Source of the DNA: Amphiura filiformis
Lineage: Eukaryota > Echinodermata > Ophiuroidea > Amphilepidida > Amphiuridae
Direction: 5' to 3'
Assembly (NCBI RefSeq): GCF_039555335.1
Contig: NC_092635.1
Location: 55,061,755 to 55,125,754, forward strand
Length of the DNA: 64,000 nucleotides
A model generated the notes under the pieces. The model was not told the DNA's origin, did no database searches, and saw only the letters and a list, made by a program, of their open reading frames with translations. Both the position numbers and the translations under genes were made by a program. Of this stretch, positions 1 through 13,700 are shown in pieces; position 1 is the first letter of the stretch; each line of letters begins with the position of its first letter.

Positions 1-74
1 TTTCTTACACATCCACTACTCAAAAATTGTTCAAGGATCAGAAAAGTACAATCCTGATTTGCATTCTTTTAATG
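1..74. other. Left edge: no feature seen
   Basis: AT-rich sequence within the DMGDH intron; nothing recognised. Confidence 0.4.
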
Positions 75-236
75 CAGCGATGCCACTCATGTTTCACTCA
101 AAAAACCTGCTGGTGAGAAAAACCTGAACGAAGGCCAAAAAGCCCCAACACAGGCTGAAAATAAATAAAAACACAGGAATTTGGACTAAAAAAACCTGAA
201 TTCAGGTTAAAATCTAAAAAGTGGCATCTCTGTTAA
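75..236. repeat. Short inverted-repeat element
   Basis: About 160 bases bounded by AGCGATGCCACT on the left and its imperfect inverse AGTGGCATCTCTGT on the right, with AAAACCTGAA-type direct and inverted motifs inside. MITE-like, in a DMGDH intron. Confidence 0.5.
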
Positions 237-1524
237 TGTCTGCTCTCAATGGTGATGACCAAATTGTTATTCGTGTCATTGAACTTCAGTAATCGATGGT
301 GCCACTATACAAATATATTTCAATAGGGCTCTTTAGCGCAATTTGAGGGCTATTTACGTCCTTATCACTTTGAGCCTTGAAATGTCCCTGCTCTATAATT
401 TGATTCACCTCCAAGTTTGGTAGTGACATCAATGCTTTTTGTTCACGGCAGTGAACATTTCCCCCACTTGAACCCATATCTCATATGCACAGTTTATCCC
501 TTACATACACTGTGTCTTGAATAACTATTGTAGCCCATCAACCTGTTGTTATGAGGCTAGGAAATAATTCCTAATGCCTCATACCCAGGTTTGTATCCCT
601 TTATCTAATCCGGCCCCACATGACGAGGACTTTTTAGCACATCTTATCTTGTATTGAGACAATGGCAGCCAGGAATATTTTTTTGCCTTTTTTCTAAGCA
701 TGTTTACTATTGGATTGAGCCATCACATGATTATAATAGGCTTTACTGATTGGTGGGCAAAGTCAATGCTATTGTTTATTTTGTGATAAGGCTGAGCATA
801 TTATTGCATATATGAAAAATACACTGCTATTTTGATACAGGCGATTTACTCAGTTCCTTCCAACTGACAAAACTTAATTCCTGTTATCTACCCAGTAATG
901 TTTGCTTATCTAAATTGGATCCCAAATAATAATTGGGCCAAGGTTATTATCTGCATGGTATATTAATTGAATTTCAATAAGCTATGATAGTGATAATGAG
1001 TTTCTTGCTGGATGGAGAGTTATATAGCCAGAGTCAGGATGTAGGAGTCATTATGCCTCAAATCACTAATTTATTGTAAGATCAGTGCAGAGTAGGTTAG
1101 ATGTGAAAATGGAAAGTTAAAGAACAAATTACTATACACCTGATCCGTGAACTGTGTCTTTTTTGAAAGACTCTTCTTGTTTGCAGTTGCAGTTGACAAA
1201 CCGCCCCTGTATGCGTATGTGTACACTCAGCGCGTTTAACTTTATGCGCACGATTTGATACTGCAGTGAGCGAAATACGCACATACGTCACTACCGAACT
1301 TGAGGTGAACCAAATTATACAGAGGTTTCATTAAAATTGTCACATATGGTCAAACAATACCTAATAATCTATAATAATTCCCCTAGGATAGTTTCAGTGG
1401 CGAGCATGCCACAGCGGGAAGGAAGGGGCAAATATGTTCAAGGGGGAGTGGGGGGGGGGGGGTATGCTAATGATCCAAATCAATACTTGACCCCCCCCCT
1501 TCCCAAAGTGTTCACTCTGCTTAC
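237..1524. other. DMGDH intron: nothing further identified
   Basis: AT-rich sequence with short chance frames only. G-run and C-run tracts at 1440-1500 form a complementary pair beside the exon 5 donor. Confidence 0.6.
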
Positions 1525-1729
1525 CTCCTGCATTTATTATTCTCTTGGCATGGATGGTTCCCTGTTCAGTTTCTACATCCCATGTGTCGTCTGCTCTTTG
1601 TTTTAGACTAATGACTGGTGACTTCTGATAGATATCGGCCCCATACTTCCTGGCCCCTATAGCATACGCCTGTGTCATTGAATATGGATCTATATGGCCA
1701 TCACCAGGGTTGAATAGGCCACCTAAAAC
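1525..1729 (-). CDS. DMGDH: DMGDH coding exon 5 (last one in window)
   Basis: 205 bases, residues 190-257 plus one base (begins [17 protein letters not shown], ends AKRIINAG). Acceptor TTGATCAG, donor GTAAGC. The preceding intron is 11.6 kb. No further DMGDH exon was found between 1 and 1524, so the next exon lies off the left edge. Confidence 0.93.
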
Positions 1730-4700
1730 CTGATCAACAAAATATTAAAAAATCATAGAATTTAGAATAATAAAATAATCAACATAATTCTAGTAGTTGG
1801 TGTTCTTTTCAGAATATATCTAGTTTGCATTTTCCCATAGATCAACTGAAAATGCTATATTAGTCTTTATACCGACACTGCAAGTTGGGTTTATACTTGA
1901 ATGTATGACCAGTCCCTACCCCGGTCCCCACGATGTTACGATTTTTGGACAAAGTTAACAGTTGCACATTTTCAGTGAATTTTGCTTCAAAAATAAATTT
2001 TGTCTCAAAATGCATGGGGGGATTCCCCAATGTTTTCTTTGACACCCCCTGACTGAGGGTATTGAATCTGTGCATGGTTATATAATTGGTTTCTTTATTA
2101 TACGTTTCATGTGTATGTGTGTGATATCTTAAAAGGAAATCTAATTCTTGTACATACATTTTGTCTTTTAACTAGTACATAATATAGTTGTATTTAGTTG
2201 CAGTATGTATTTAGTTGTATGATTTAGTTGTAGTATTAATTTGTAAGTTAAGTATTCTAGTATATTCTATGTGGAAAGGACGTTGAGGTGTTTCATAAAG
2301 GCACTATATAAGTGTGATTTTGTTGTTGTTGTTGTTATCAAATACAGGGTGTAACAATAAAATTTGTACAATTGCATTTTAACTTCTCTTGAAAAAAACT
2401 AAAAGAGTTACGGCACAACTGTTATATGCAGTAGAATCAGTAATACCTTGGCTAAAAGAAGATGTTTACTTGGTTTCTTTACTAGCTTGGGTTCAAAAGT
2501 TACGTCCAATTCATCAAATCGTCCAGTAAACGTGTTGGGCCACTTTTGCCATGTTAGCGTATATCAAGTTTGAACCGCGTAGATTGTGCGTATCGTGCAT
2601 TGAACATCAAAGAACTGACACAACAGAATTATAAGTGGTGTTTCCTCAAATAATTAACATGAACTATATGATATTTCTTTAAAATCTATAAATGAAATCA
2701 TGAAATTTCTTTCAAATTTTCTTTTAAATAAGTAATTTCTCATATCCCTGAGATATCATTGGTTTTTTTGCATGCACCCATAAGTACAAAACAATACAAA
2801 TTTGAAATTAAGTTCAGCTGGGCTGGGGCGACCACTATTGCCAGCATTTCTGTCAAGAAATTTCACATACTTCTCATAGTTATATGTAATTGTATGCCTT
2901 GAAGGAAGACGTGAATTTGGAAAATGAGCTATAAACAATCTTATGGTTTCTGCTTGACTCCATGTACTACCGAATGTCACAACCATAAAAATACGCTCTT
3001 CCAACGTGAATTGGGGTTGAAGGTGTTGAGTTGCAGCCACGATTTCTAGTAAATGAGCTTGTTATGTCAGTGCTTAATTGTGACTTTCAAAAACTCAAGG
3101 AGATATTCTAGCTATTATGTAATCATTTCTACCACTTCGAATACCCCCATTGTTTAAATCGACCTATCATAAGAGCACCACCAACTGGTCCATGGTTCAA
3201 CTCTATTCAGTCACTTTTGTAAGACTTAGACAAAAGTGGCCCAAGCGGTTTTAAGACTAGGTTACATAATTGGCTATATCTTCACTTGTATACCTACGGT
3301 TTTATTGGAACAAAGTTTAACTGGTGGCTAAAGAAATTATCTTGATAGTCATATTAATATCAAACCAAAAAATAAGCGCCATACTTGTTTCATCCTATTT
3401 TCAAAATTGTACAAATTTTATTGTTACACCCTGTATAACAATTTTCATAGTATAGTTCTCTGATGTGGCACATTTTTTATTTGTCTGAATTATAATTATA
3501 TTTAAGGTCAACACACCAAGCGCGCAGAATAGCATTATAATTATGATCCAATGACAATTGAGCTAAAAAAAAATCCACAACAACGACAGCTGGTATCAAT
3601 AAATTCTATAACTTCCATCAATGATCAAATAATGAATGTAGGCCTACTATTTAAATCGAAAGGATTGATGTAACCATTCACAAAAGATTCTGGTATTTAC
3701 ATGTAACATCACAAAAGATGAACATGCCAGTATGTTTGTAATATCTATACATTATGTGTATGCATCCATTGCAAGTTGCCGCAATAAAGCAAGAAAAAAA
3801 CAGGGTTTGTCTCTGGTCGCTCATGCGCATTTACATGTACATGATTGTGCTGAAATTTTTTGATTTTTAAAGAATTATCCAAAAATGATTGAAAAATAGG
3901 TCCCAGATAGGTCGTCTGAAGATATGGGTAGTGAACACCACACATTCATTTTTGTGAAGCACTTGTTTCAGCCCATTTTACAAGTTGACCTCAAATGAAC
4001 ATTGAAAGTCCCATAATGCAGCTTTGGCTCAAGCTTGGTTGCAATTGGATGAGAACTGTTCTTGTGAGATTAAATTTTAAATTTTAAATTAAATTTTAAC
4101 CAAAAGCCTTACATAATTGTTGACAGACACACACAAACAGACATTAGGTGGTTTTTTTTCAAATGACCTAAAATAATGCAGGAAATCCCCCCTCAAAAAA
4201 ACCCACAAAAACTTGCATACTACATTGCATTTCCAGTCTCTTGTGTAACCAGAGAAAAATGTAAGTTCCTTTTTTTTTTTTTGACCTCAGGAAAAAATAG
4301 TTTTGTTATCCAACAGTTACTGGTCTCTTTTTTTAAAATAGTGTAAACTCATGTTCTACAAGAAAAATTAAGATGATATTTTTAAAGGCCCCCACCATTT
4401 TTTTTTTTTCAGGAACCCCTATTTGCATTAGCCCCCCCACCCGGTTACAAGAGTTTGTTCCTGGTGTTTGTGAACGGTCCCTTATTTGAAACAATAAACC
4501 AGGTGTTGATGAATTTTCTTCTGTTCAACCACAGATCCTGGAAAACAGCTGGTTGTTGGAAGCTAGCCATGCAAATGATGCAATAATCTCTCTTTAAGGT
4601 TAGTTCACATCATCTTGCGAATGGTAATGAGCACTGGCAAAATTGAATTGATAATTTCATAGTGAGTGCCAGTGGGTAGAAGAATACAAATATTACAGAC

Positions 4701-7700
4701 ATACTTTTGTAGATCCTGTGGTTCTTGAGTTATGTTGTAAAGAGGGCTAAAACGTACATAACTCATTAAGGCATCTAAAATGAGCGTTTATTGCGTTTCG
4801 AAAGTATTTTTTGTGGGACATGAGAGCACCTCAGACCTATCGAATTGCATTCTGAATACGAAGCATGTCTTTCTGATATCAAATAATTTTCAATTTTTGA
4901 AAATCACAATATAATACAAATTTTATGACAAATTATAAAAATTTGATATTTTTCAAATTTTTGATATATAACAGTCCTCGAAGTAAATTATATAAATCTA
5001 ATGATATATTCTTAAAGTGTATGTAGCAGGGAGGAAAAGCCGACGGTCAATTGAAAATGTTGACCTTTCATATTGAAGATATGGATTTTTTTTCCCAAAA
5101 AGACCTAATTTTTTGGTGTTTTGGGAAAAAAAGCCATATCTTCAATACGGAAGGTCAAAATTTTCAATTGATCATCGGCTTTTCATCCCACCTACATACA
5201 CTTTAAGTATAAATCATCAGATTTATAAAGTTTACTTCAAGTACTGTTAAATATCAAAAATATCAATTTTAATGATTTGCCATAAAATGTGCATTAAATT
5301 GCTAATTTCAAAAATCAAAATTATTTGATATCAGAATGACATTCTTCGTATTCAGAATGCAATTCGATATGTCTGATGTGCTCTAATGTCCCAAAATAAA
5401 TACTGTCCAAACGCTCATACCCCAGCCCTTAACAAATCAAGCAAATTTTTCATTTCAAAAATAGCAAATGACAATTTGCTGGGATCACTGAATGAACATC
5501 ACTGAATATTTTGGCTGCTTCAACCAACAATACTGTGTCTACCCCGGGGGTACTCAGTACAAATGACCATACGGGACGTGCCGCAAATATGGGTCGATTT
5601 TCAGCCTCTTGGTATATCAATGACCCCTTTTTTCTTTTCCTATTTTGGTATATGAAAATAGCCCAATTTTTCCATAATCTAGCAAAAATTTTCCAAATTT
5701 TCCCAAAACTTTGGGAAAATTTGTAAAAACTAAGACAATTTCGGTTAAATTCGCCGAAAATTTTGACTTTTGGTATATCAATGGGTCCAAATTTCTTGAA
5801 AAATTGGTATATTTATGGGTCCACTTTCAAATTCTCAGCGCACGTCCCTACCAAAACCAAACTTTACACTTCGGGTCTACCCTTAAAGCTATACAATGTA
5901 CTTACGATTTGTGAATGCCAATTTTTGAAAGCAAATATTTGCCAAGGCCGTATCATATAAATATAAATGATTCATAATCAACAAGCGTTGATAAACTCTA
6001 TGTAAATAATTTACCACAGTGTGTGAATATACACTGTTTTGATACCAAATTACAAGATTTTGTGAAGGTATATCACACACTCACCATTTGCTCATAAACT
6101 CAACTTCAAACTCGGTGGTGTAAAATTACATTAAATTCAATTTATTTCCATCAAAACCATACAAAGAATACTTTTAAAGGAGTATTTTGTGATCCTAGCA
6201 TCCTCTGTTTATGACATTTTTCAGTAGATATCCACAAAAAAAGCTTACTCCCAAAATTTCAGTTGATTCCGATTTTGCGTTTGCGAGTAATGCATGATTA
6301 ATATGTGTATTACACTGCCCCATAGACAATGTGTTGTATTTTCAATCATGGTATACCAGAACAAAATTCAAATTTCACGATATCTTTGCTAAACGAATTA
6401 ATCTGCAAGAATTTTTTTGTACATAAACATTATGTAGCCAGAGGTATCCAGTGATAAAAAAATCTCAACTTTTTTAAAGAAAAGTGGGGGGATGATCAGT
6501 GCTGTGGATCACAAAATGCCCTTTTAACACTACACCACATTTCGCCATACTGCATTTTAGAAACGCTTGCTGTTAGAATAACAAAGATTTTAATTGTAAT
6601 TATTGCACAGGTCACGGCGACCGACCCTGTGACCTTTCCGGAAAAAGCCGAGTGGCAGGTTTTTCAAATAAATATTTTCTGTGTAAAAACTGTACCATCA
6701 GATAGGTAATGGAATATATGAATATTAACTGTACATCTATCACAACAATTTTTGATAACAACTTGCGTCACAATTGATCTAGTATAGAAGGTAGAGAATT
6801 TATTTCAATCTTATATACTTATTTTTTTTTTGGAATTAAGTGAAAATTAATTCTGTAAAACTGTAATTTTTAATGTAATTTAGACCCGACAAAAGATTAC
6901 CGTTTTGTTGTTATGATAATCTAATCTTTTGATTTCAGTAAATAAAATTAGGGTCTAATGTGGATTTAGGATGCAAACTGGAACAATCCAATGCCTTGTC
7001 AAAAGCATTTGCTTCAAAATGGAGTTCGGATGCACTTCAGTAATACAACTTCCGCCATCTGCGAAACCACATGCACAACAGAGCACGTGGCCGATATCAA
7101 AATCGATTTTATGTATTGTGTATGTAGGCCTATTCATAGGACCCTCGTATTAATTGTCTCTATGCGCTTGAGTATTTAACAATATAAATAATGGTAGCTT
7201 TATTATAATAGGCCTACACATTAATATTTTAAGCAGATAAAATTCCAAAATATGATGTAGTAGGCCTAATGAAGTTGCGATTTATTAATATTATATGTTT
7301 AAATTTTCACAATGACTCTATCAAGTCCTTCGTGGTCGAGCGGTCTAAGGCGCTGGTCATAATTATGGTATACGTGATAGCGGCGCATTGCAGCGTGGGT
7401 TCGAGCCCCGCCTCTGCCTAATTAAATTTCCTTCTTTTTTTAAATTTCATATTATGTTAGGGAAATGTGGCTGGGAGAATGTATGTATGGCGAAGAGTGG
7501 TGTGTTTTAACACCAAAGTGATTAATAAAAATTCCTTTAAAAAGGAAATGGGCGTACCAAAGAAAGTGCGCATGATGTAGGGTATTATAAATGTTTGACA
7601 TAAGTATTGGAATTAATAGTAGGAATGAGTGAACTGGGATAAACAAGCAAGCACGTGTAGAACTTTACGATTTGAAAAGGTTAAGTGTGAAAAAAAAGCA

Positions 7701-10700
7701 CATTTTTTGTATATTGCAAACACACCCCTGTTTCTAAGGCACACAAGGACCTCATTTGCATAGGCCTATTATATGAAAATGGGGATACAAACTAATAAAG
7801 ATACCTTGAATCACAGTAGACCTATCTCGCCAACACACAGCAACATGCTATGCAATTGTGATTTGTATTGAACCCCTTCAACGTGGAGTTGTAAATGTAT
7901 ATAGGTTATTTGCGCTGTATTTGTCAAGCGTGGATGACGTCTATGGTTGCAGGTGTGTCCACATTTGCATAGGCTTATGAACGAGGAGGGGACTTGTGGG
8001 GGCTTAGCCCCTCAATAATTTTGGACTAGGGGCTCAGGGGCTACAAAAAAGAAAAGTTATGTAATAATGTATAGGCCTACATTTATGCCTATATACTACA
8101 GATAGTTTCTGCACATTTAGCACCACAGTAAAGGCCATTTCAGAGGGTAAAAAGAACAGTTCAAAACTCCTGGCTTGTTCTACACTTTTAATAAAAAGTG
8201 CTTCCTTCTTCCAGAAAACATGCTTTAAAGTTTTCAGTTTCCTATACTTTTATGTACAAGAGACACTCTTAAAAAAAGTTTTTTGGCTTTATTACATGGA
8301 CAATATGGCTGATGTTGATATATGTGAAGCAGAAAGATAAGACAATAATTAACCTTATTCTAAGGAATTTTCATTTTAAAATTGGAGATTTTCTCATATC
8401 TGGAAACTGAAAATTCCCGAAATGTGACATCTCTGTTAAGCATTTAGCTTTTTTTTTGTTGAAAATCCGGAATTTTTTTTTTTAATCCCCAAAATCCGGA
8501 AATCCGGAAATGTGACATCTCTGTGTATCGCGTAACCTGTCTGCCGCCCTCAAACATTTTATAATCACGATAAAATAACGAAGTTCCATTACACTTTCAT
8601 CGGGCGAAAACGTGGACAAAAATCTGGCAATTGTACTGGCCCTAATGGCCGTTGTACTGTGCAAATATTACGGCCATAATGTTTCTTTGCAACTTCCGAT
8701 ATGGGTCAAAAGTGATTCTAGTATTCCTAATAATTATTACCTCTATCAGAAGATCACCATAAGGTACCGTGTCTAGCTTGTATGTAATGGGTCATCATTT
8801 TATAGTGAGTAATTAGTATAAAAAACTCCATCGGAACTGCATCGCACATTATCACTTGTGTCGATTCAGACTACAAAAATTGTGACGAAAGTTTCATCTC
8901 ATACTAAACGTCATTAAATGTCAAAAGTGATATTATAATGGTGCGTGCTCGCTGGAGCGAGTACGCCCAAAAAACACAAGATGGAGGAGATGCAACAAAT
9001 GCCTGTAAAAGTGTTGCACCACCTTTAATACAAAAATAAAACACACATAACAACAAGACAACTGCAGAGGCCTAAACAAAGGATAAACAAAGATAAATAT
9101 GTCAGTGTTGTTAATTTACTGTCATTAAAAATGATGTTTAATCAACCGGTAAGCCTTCAAACGTTGAGAATTTTTGGAGTGAGAATTTAGAAGCTGAAGG
9201 GGGAAATTAACTGGACCTCTCTATTCATAGGAATAATTTTAATTGTACCAATGAGGCCTATAGTCATTTTAAAATTTTGCAAAGGGCAGTTAATTTGCAC
9301 TAATCAATTTCTCCATAAAATTGGTAGGGCTGATTCTCCCTTACCTTACTTTTGTAAGAAATCTGAGGAAACTCTTGCCCATTATGTTCTGTGACTGTGA
9401 TAGTATGACTGGTTTATGGGAAAGTTTGATTTAGTAACTGGTGAAAATTTTGAACTCTCTAATTTTGATAAAATGTTTGGCTTGGATGCCACCATTTCTG
9501 AGCATCATTTATGTATCAATTTTCTAATTCTTCATCTAAAATGTTATTCACTGGTGTAGATACTAATCAAACCCAAACAGGCCTTTCTGAAGGTTAAATT
9601 CAAAACAGAATATATTGCTAACAAAAAATAAGTTGGGCTAACATTTCAAGAACATTAATATGGACAAAGATTGATTAAAAAATTTTTTACAGTTTTTTTT
9701 GTGACAAACCTGAATACATCTGAATTAGTCTTACGTATGCATTTCTGTTTTTTGCAAATGTTTGGTGCGTGTTGTGTAACATGTGCTCATGATTTCCAGA
9801 CATGTTTGTTGATGCATGTTTGGTTTTCATGTTACCTGTCTGGCGATTACATGCATGGATTGTTTTGTGTTGTGTGTGAACTGTGTGTGTTTTTGAATGT
9901 GTTGTCTGTTGTTGTTTTTAGTTTTGTTTTTGTATATAAAAAAAACCCCAGTGTTGTGGTAATATAAATCTTGTATTGGTATGTATTTTATTTAAAAGGG
10001 CATTTTGTGATCCACAGAATCATCACCCCACTTTTCTAGCAAAACAAAATTGAGATTTTTATACCATTGGAAACCTCTGGCTACATGTTTATGTCTGGAA
10101 AATTTCTTGTAAATTAGTTCGTTTAGCAAAAATATCATGAAATTTGAATTATGTTCTGGTACACCAGAACAAAATTACAACAGTGGCCTATGGAGCAGTG
10201 TAATACACATAATCATGCATAACTCGCCAACATAAAATCGGAATCAACTGAAATTTTGGGAATAAGCTTTTTTCATGGATATCTACTGAAAAATGTCATA
10301 AAAAGAGGATGCTAGGATCACAAAATGCTCCTTTAATGCAAAGACAAAAACATATCATGTCTGAAATTTAAAAATGTGAAATGTGAAATAAAGGCCATAA
10401 TAAATTATTTGTTTGTGTCAAAGCTCTACAGAAATTAATGTAAATAAGGAATGCAGTTTCATTTTCCTTAAATGTTAATAATTTTGACGACAGAGGCAAT
10501 TAATGCATGGGTCAGTGAGTTTGAACATGTATGTTGTATGGAGACTATGAAAAGAAAGCAAGCTGCTTTTACTGAATTGAAATGCTGAGGCTTTAATAGC
10601 AAACAGGCATTCATATTTTCCTATTTTGGTGGGCATCTAATATAAAATACAATTTAAAGCAGGAAATAAATTTTTGCAGGTGCATTGAGACAATAATTAA

Positions 10701-13700
10701 ATTAATATGAACTCTCAGTTATATCACGAAAATTACAATCATGATTGACATTTACATAACATGACTAATATCAAAACATGGGAGCCTTGACATTGAAAAA
10801 CTGACAGAAGTGCTGACAGAGGAAAGGTTACTTATTGGCACATGTGCCTCCTCTTTAACCCCTACCCACTCTCTATCACCCCCTTTATGTTAGCAGTACA
10901 TGTAAATGACTGCACAGTATAGTTAGTATGCTGTCCAAGCTGAATACTTCTATATACATGCTAGAGACATTGATATCTGACCAAACTAGAGTTTCACGGT
11001 TCTCATGCAGCTTCTCACGTTGCCCATGTCTCCACCTTGACACACGTACATCATTTTAAACAGGGTGATTTCATTAGTTGAAGCTGGGGGGATTTAAAAA
11101 AATTCAATTTAAAACAATTGGAATTTATAAATTCAAATATTAATTTATGCAAATTTATGCAAATGAGCTACCAAATAGGCGTATTTTGTGACAAAAACCT
11201 AGTGGAATTTGAAGACCCCTCCACCAAATCACATCACGATACGGCGTGTTACCTGTTCCAGGGCTCATCTGAGGTCAAATTACTAAAAACTGTCGTAGGG
11301 CCATGAAACTTGGCAGGTACAGTCAACATTTAGAGCCAAATTTTTGGAAGGTCATTCAGGGTCTCCACCAGGGGTCATCTGAGGTCAAATTAGTAAAACG
11401 GTCGGATGGGCATGAAACTTGGTGGTTATACAGTCACTATTTAGAGCCAAATTTTTGGAAGGTCATTTAGGGGTCACCAGGGGTCATTTGAGGTCAAATG
11501 AGTAAAAACTGTCGAATGGGCATGAAACTTGGTGGGTTTAGTCACCATCAGCCAGGTAATCGCGCCCAGCCGAGAACTGCCAAGTATAGAGAGTATGCAA
11601 TAAACCAACCGGAACCGTATAACAATTGAAATGGCAGCCATGCTGGAGGACAGTTCTAAGATGGGTTAAGATGACAGAGGGACAGGTCTCTAGATCGAAT
11701 CCATAACCATTCATGCCTACCACCTGTTTTATTGCATTATCATGCGAATTCCCCTGTGTTACCTTATGGAGGACAGAATTTTATTTAAATGGGATGACTC
11801 TGTCATAAGTGACGTAGTATTGAATACCCTCTATAGGTAACCGCCTTGTCATCATATTATAATTCACCGGAATCTGTTTGTCTATTTGTCAGCCTCTTTT
11901 CTTGGAGACAAGGGGTCGTACGTTCCTCAAACTTGGTGGGTGGGTGCATCTTGACCAGGCAGAACAAGTTTGTGTTGGTTAGTGGGTCAAGGTCACCCGA
12001 GGTCTTCCAGGGTCATCTGAGGTCAAATTAGCAAAAACTGTCGTATCACTCGTATGGACATGAAACTTGGTGGGTACAGTCAACATTTAGAGCCAAATTT
12101 TTGAAAGGTCATTTTGGGGTCATCTGAGGTCAAATGACTAAAAACTGTTGTATGGGAATGAAACTTGGTGGGTACAGTCAACATTTAAAGCCAAATTTTT
12201 GGAAGCTCATTTTTGGGTCATCTGGGGTCACCCAGGGGTCATCTGAGGTCAAATTACTAAAAACTGTCTTATGGGCATGAAACTTGGTGGGTACAATCCA
12301 CATTGAGAGCTAAATTTTTGAAAGGTCATCAAGGGGTCATCTGAGGTCAAATTACTAAACCCTGTCATCAGGGGTGTGAGTGACAACAGATAAAAAATCT
12401 GAAAAAATCTGAAAAAGTCTGAAATTTGAAAAAGCTTCTATACTTTTGTACAGAGGAAGTGCAGAAAAAGAGATAAAATCAAGATCAAAAAAATCTGAAT
12501 TCAGATTTTAATCTGAACTCTCACACCCCTGTGTCATATGGGCATGAAACTTGGTAGGTACAGTCAACATTTAGAGTCAAATTTTTGGAAGGTCATTTCG
12601 GGGTCATCTGAGGTCACCCAGCGGTGATTTTATGGTCAGTTTCAATGGAATTTTGCAAAATTTTCACTTTGACTGGGACCAAGTGAACATCCACAACCCT
12701 ATTGCTATGACACTACACTACACCACTGGTATGGTATGTATACTCAATGGGCAAACGTGATGCATGCTGGGAATGAAAAGGGCTCAAAAGCTACATAGAA
12801 TTTGTCACCTGCGAATTTGAGCCCTTTTCCTTACCTTATTGTTCAGCTTTTTTATGCCATCCATCATCATCCAGACCCTGCTCAAAACTGACCCCTTACC
12901 AGTGGCATAGCCAAGGGGTAAGCTGCCTCTGCCCAACACCCCCGGGAGTGATGCCGACCGCCTTGATATTTAAGATTTTTAGGTCTTTTTAAGTAGGGTT
13001 TTTTTTCATCACCCCTAGACAGTTGCCTTGCCCCAAAGGATTTTAGGCGCTAGCGCCCTAAAAGTAACCATTTAAAAAAAATTGTTTATGCTTTTTCAAT
13101 TTTTATCGCCCTTTTTTCATTGCTAATTCGTTTTGCCGCCCCCTTCGTTTTTGCCGCCCCGCCCCTTCTTCTTCCGCCGCCCCTTCGCTTTTTTGCCGCC
13201 CTACTTTGACCCGGGGCTGGCGCCCCAAAGCCCCCCCAAAATACGCGCCTGGTCCCTTCCACAAAGCCCATATGAATTAGCTCTACTTACCCCATCCATA
13301 TTGAGAAGTGGGTGAACTTCTTGTACTTCTTCTGGTGTCATCATCCATTGTTTAGCTGGATGCCAGCCAGCCCTAGCCATCTGATAGCGAGCTTCATCCA
13401 TGCGGTCTGGGCTAGATAGTACCCTTAAACTGCCAGGGGTATGAAAACCTACTTGCTATTCAAAGAAACATAACAAAATCAAAAATTAGTCAACTGTAGA
13501 AAGAGGAAGAGCATCGATATTAAACAGTGCATATATTTCATTTTACCTAAATATTTAGGCTAATTGTGTCACATTTGTGTGACAATTTGCTCAAAGAAGG
13601 GTTAGTGAGAATCCACAAATCATTTCTCATGACAATTTTAAAAAAATGATCTCGTAAAAAGATTCCTCTGTGAATATTAAATCAAGATTGATTTTGCCAC

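Noticed and set aside
7327..7421. Functional tRNA gene
   Set aside because: A and B boxes are present, but the acceptor stem cannot pair and the anticodon arm is malformed.
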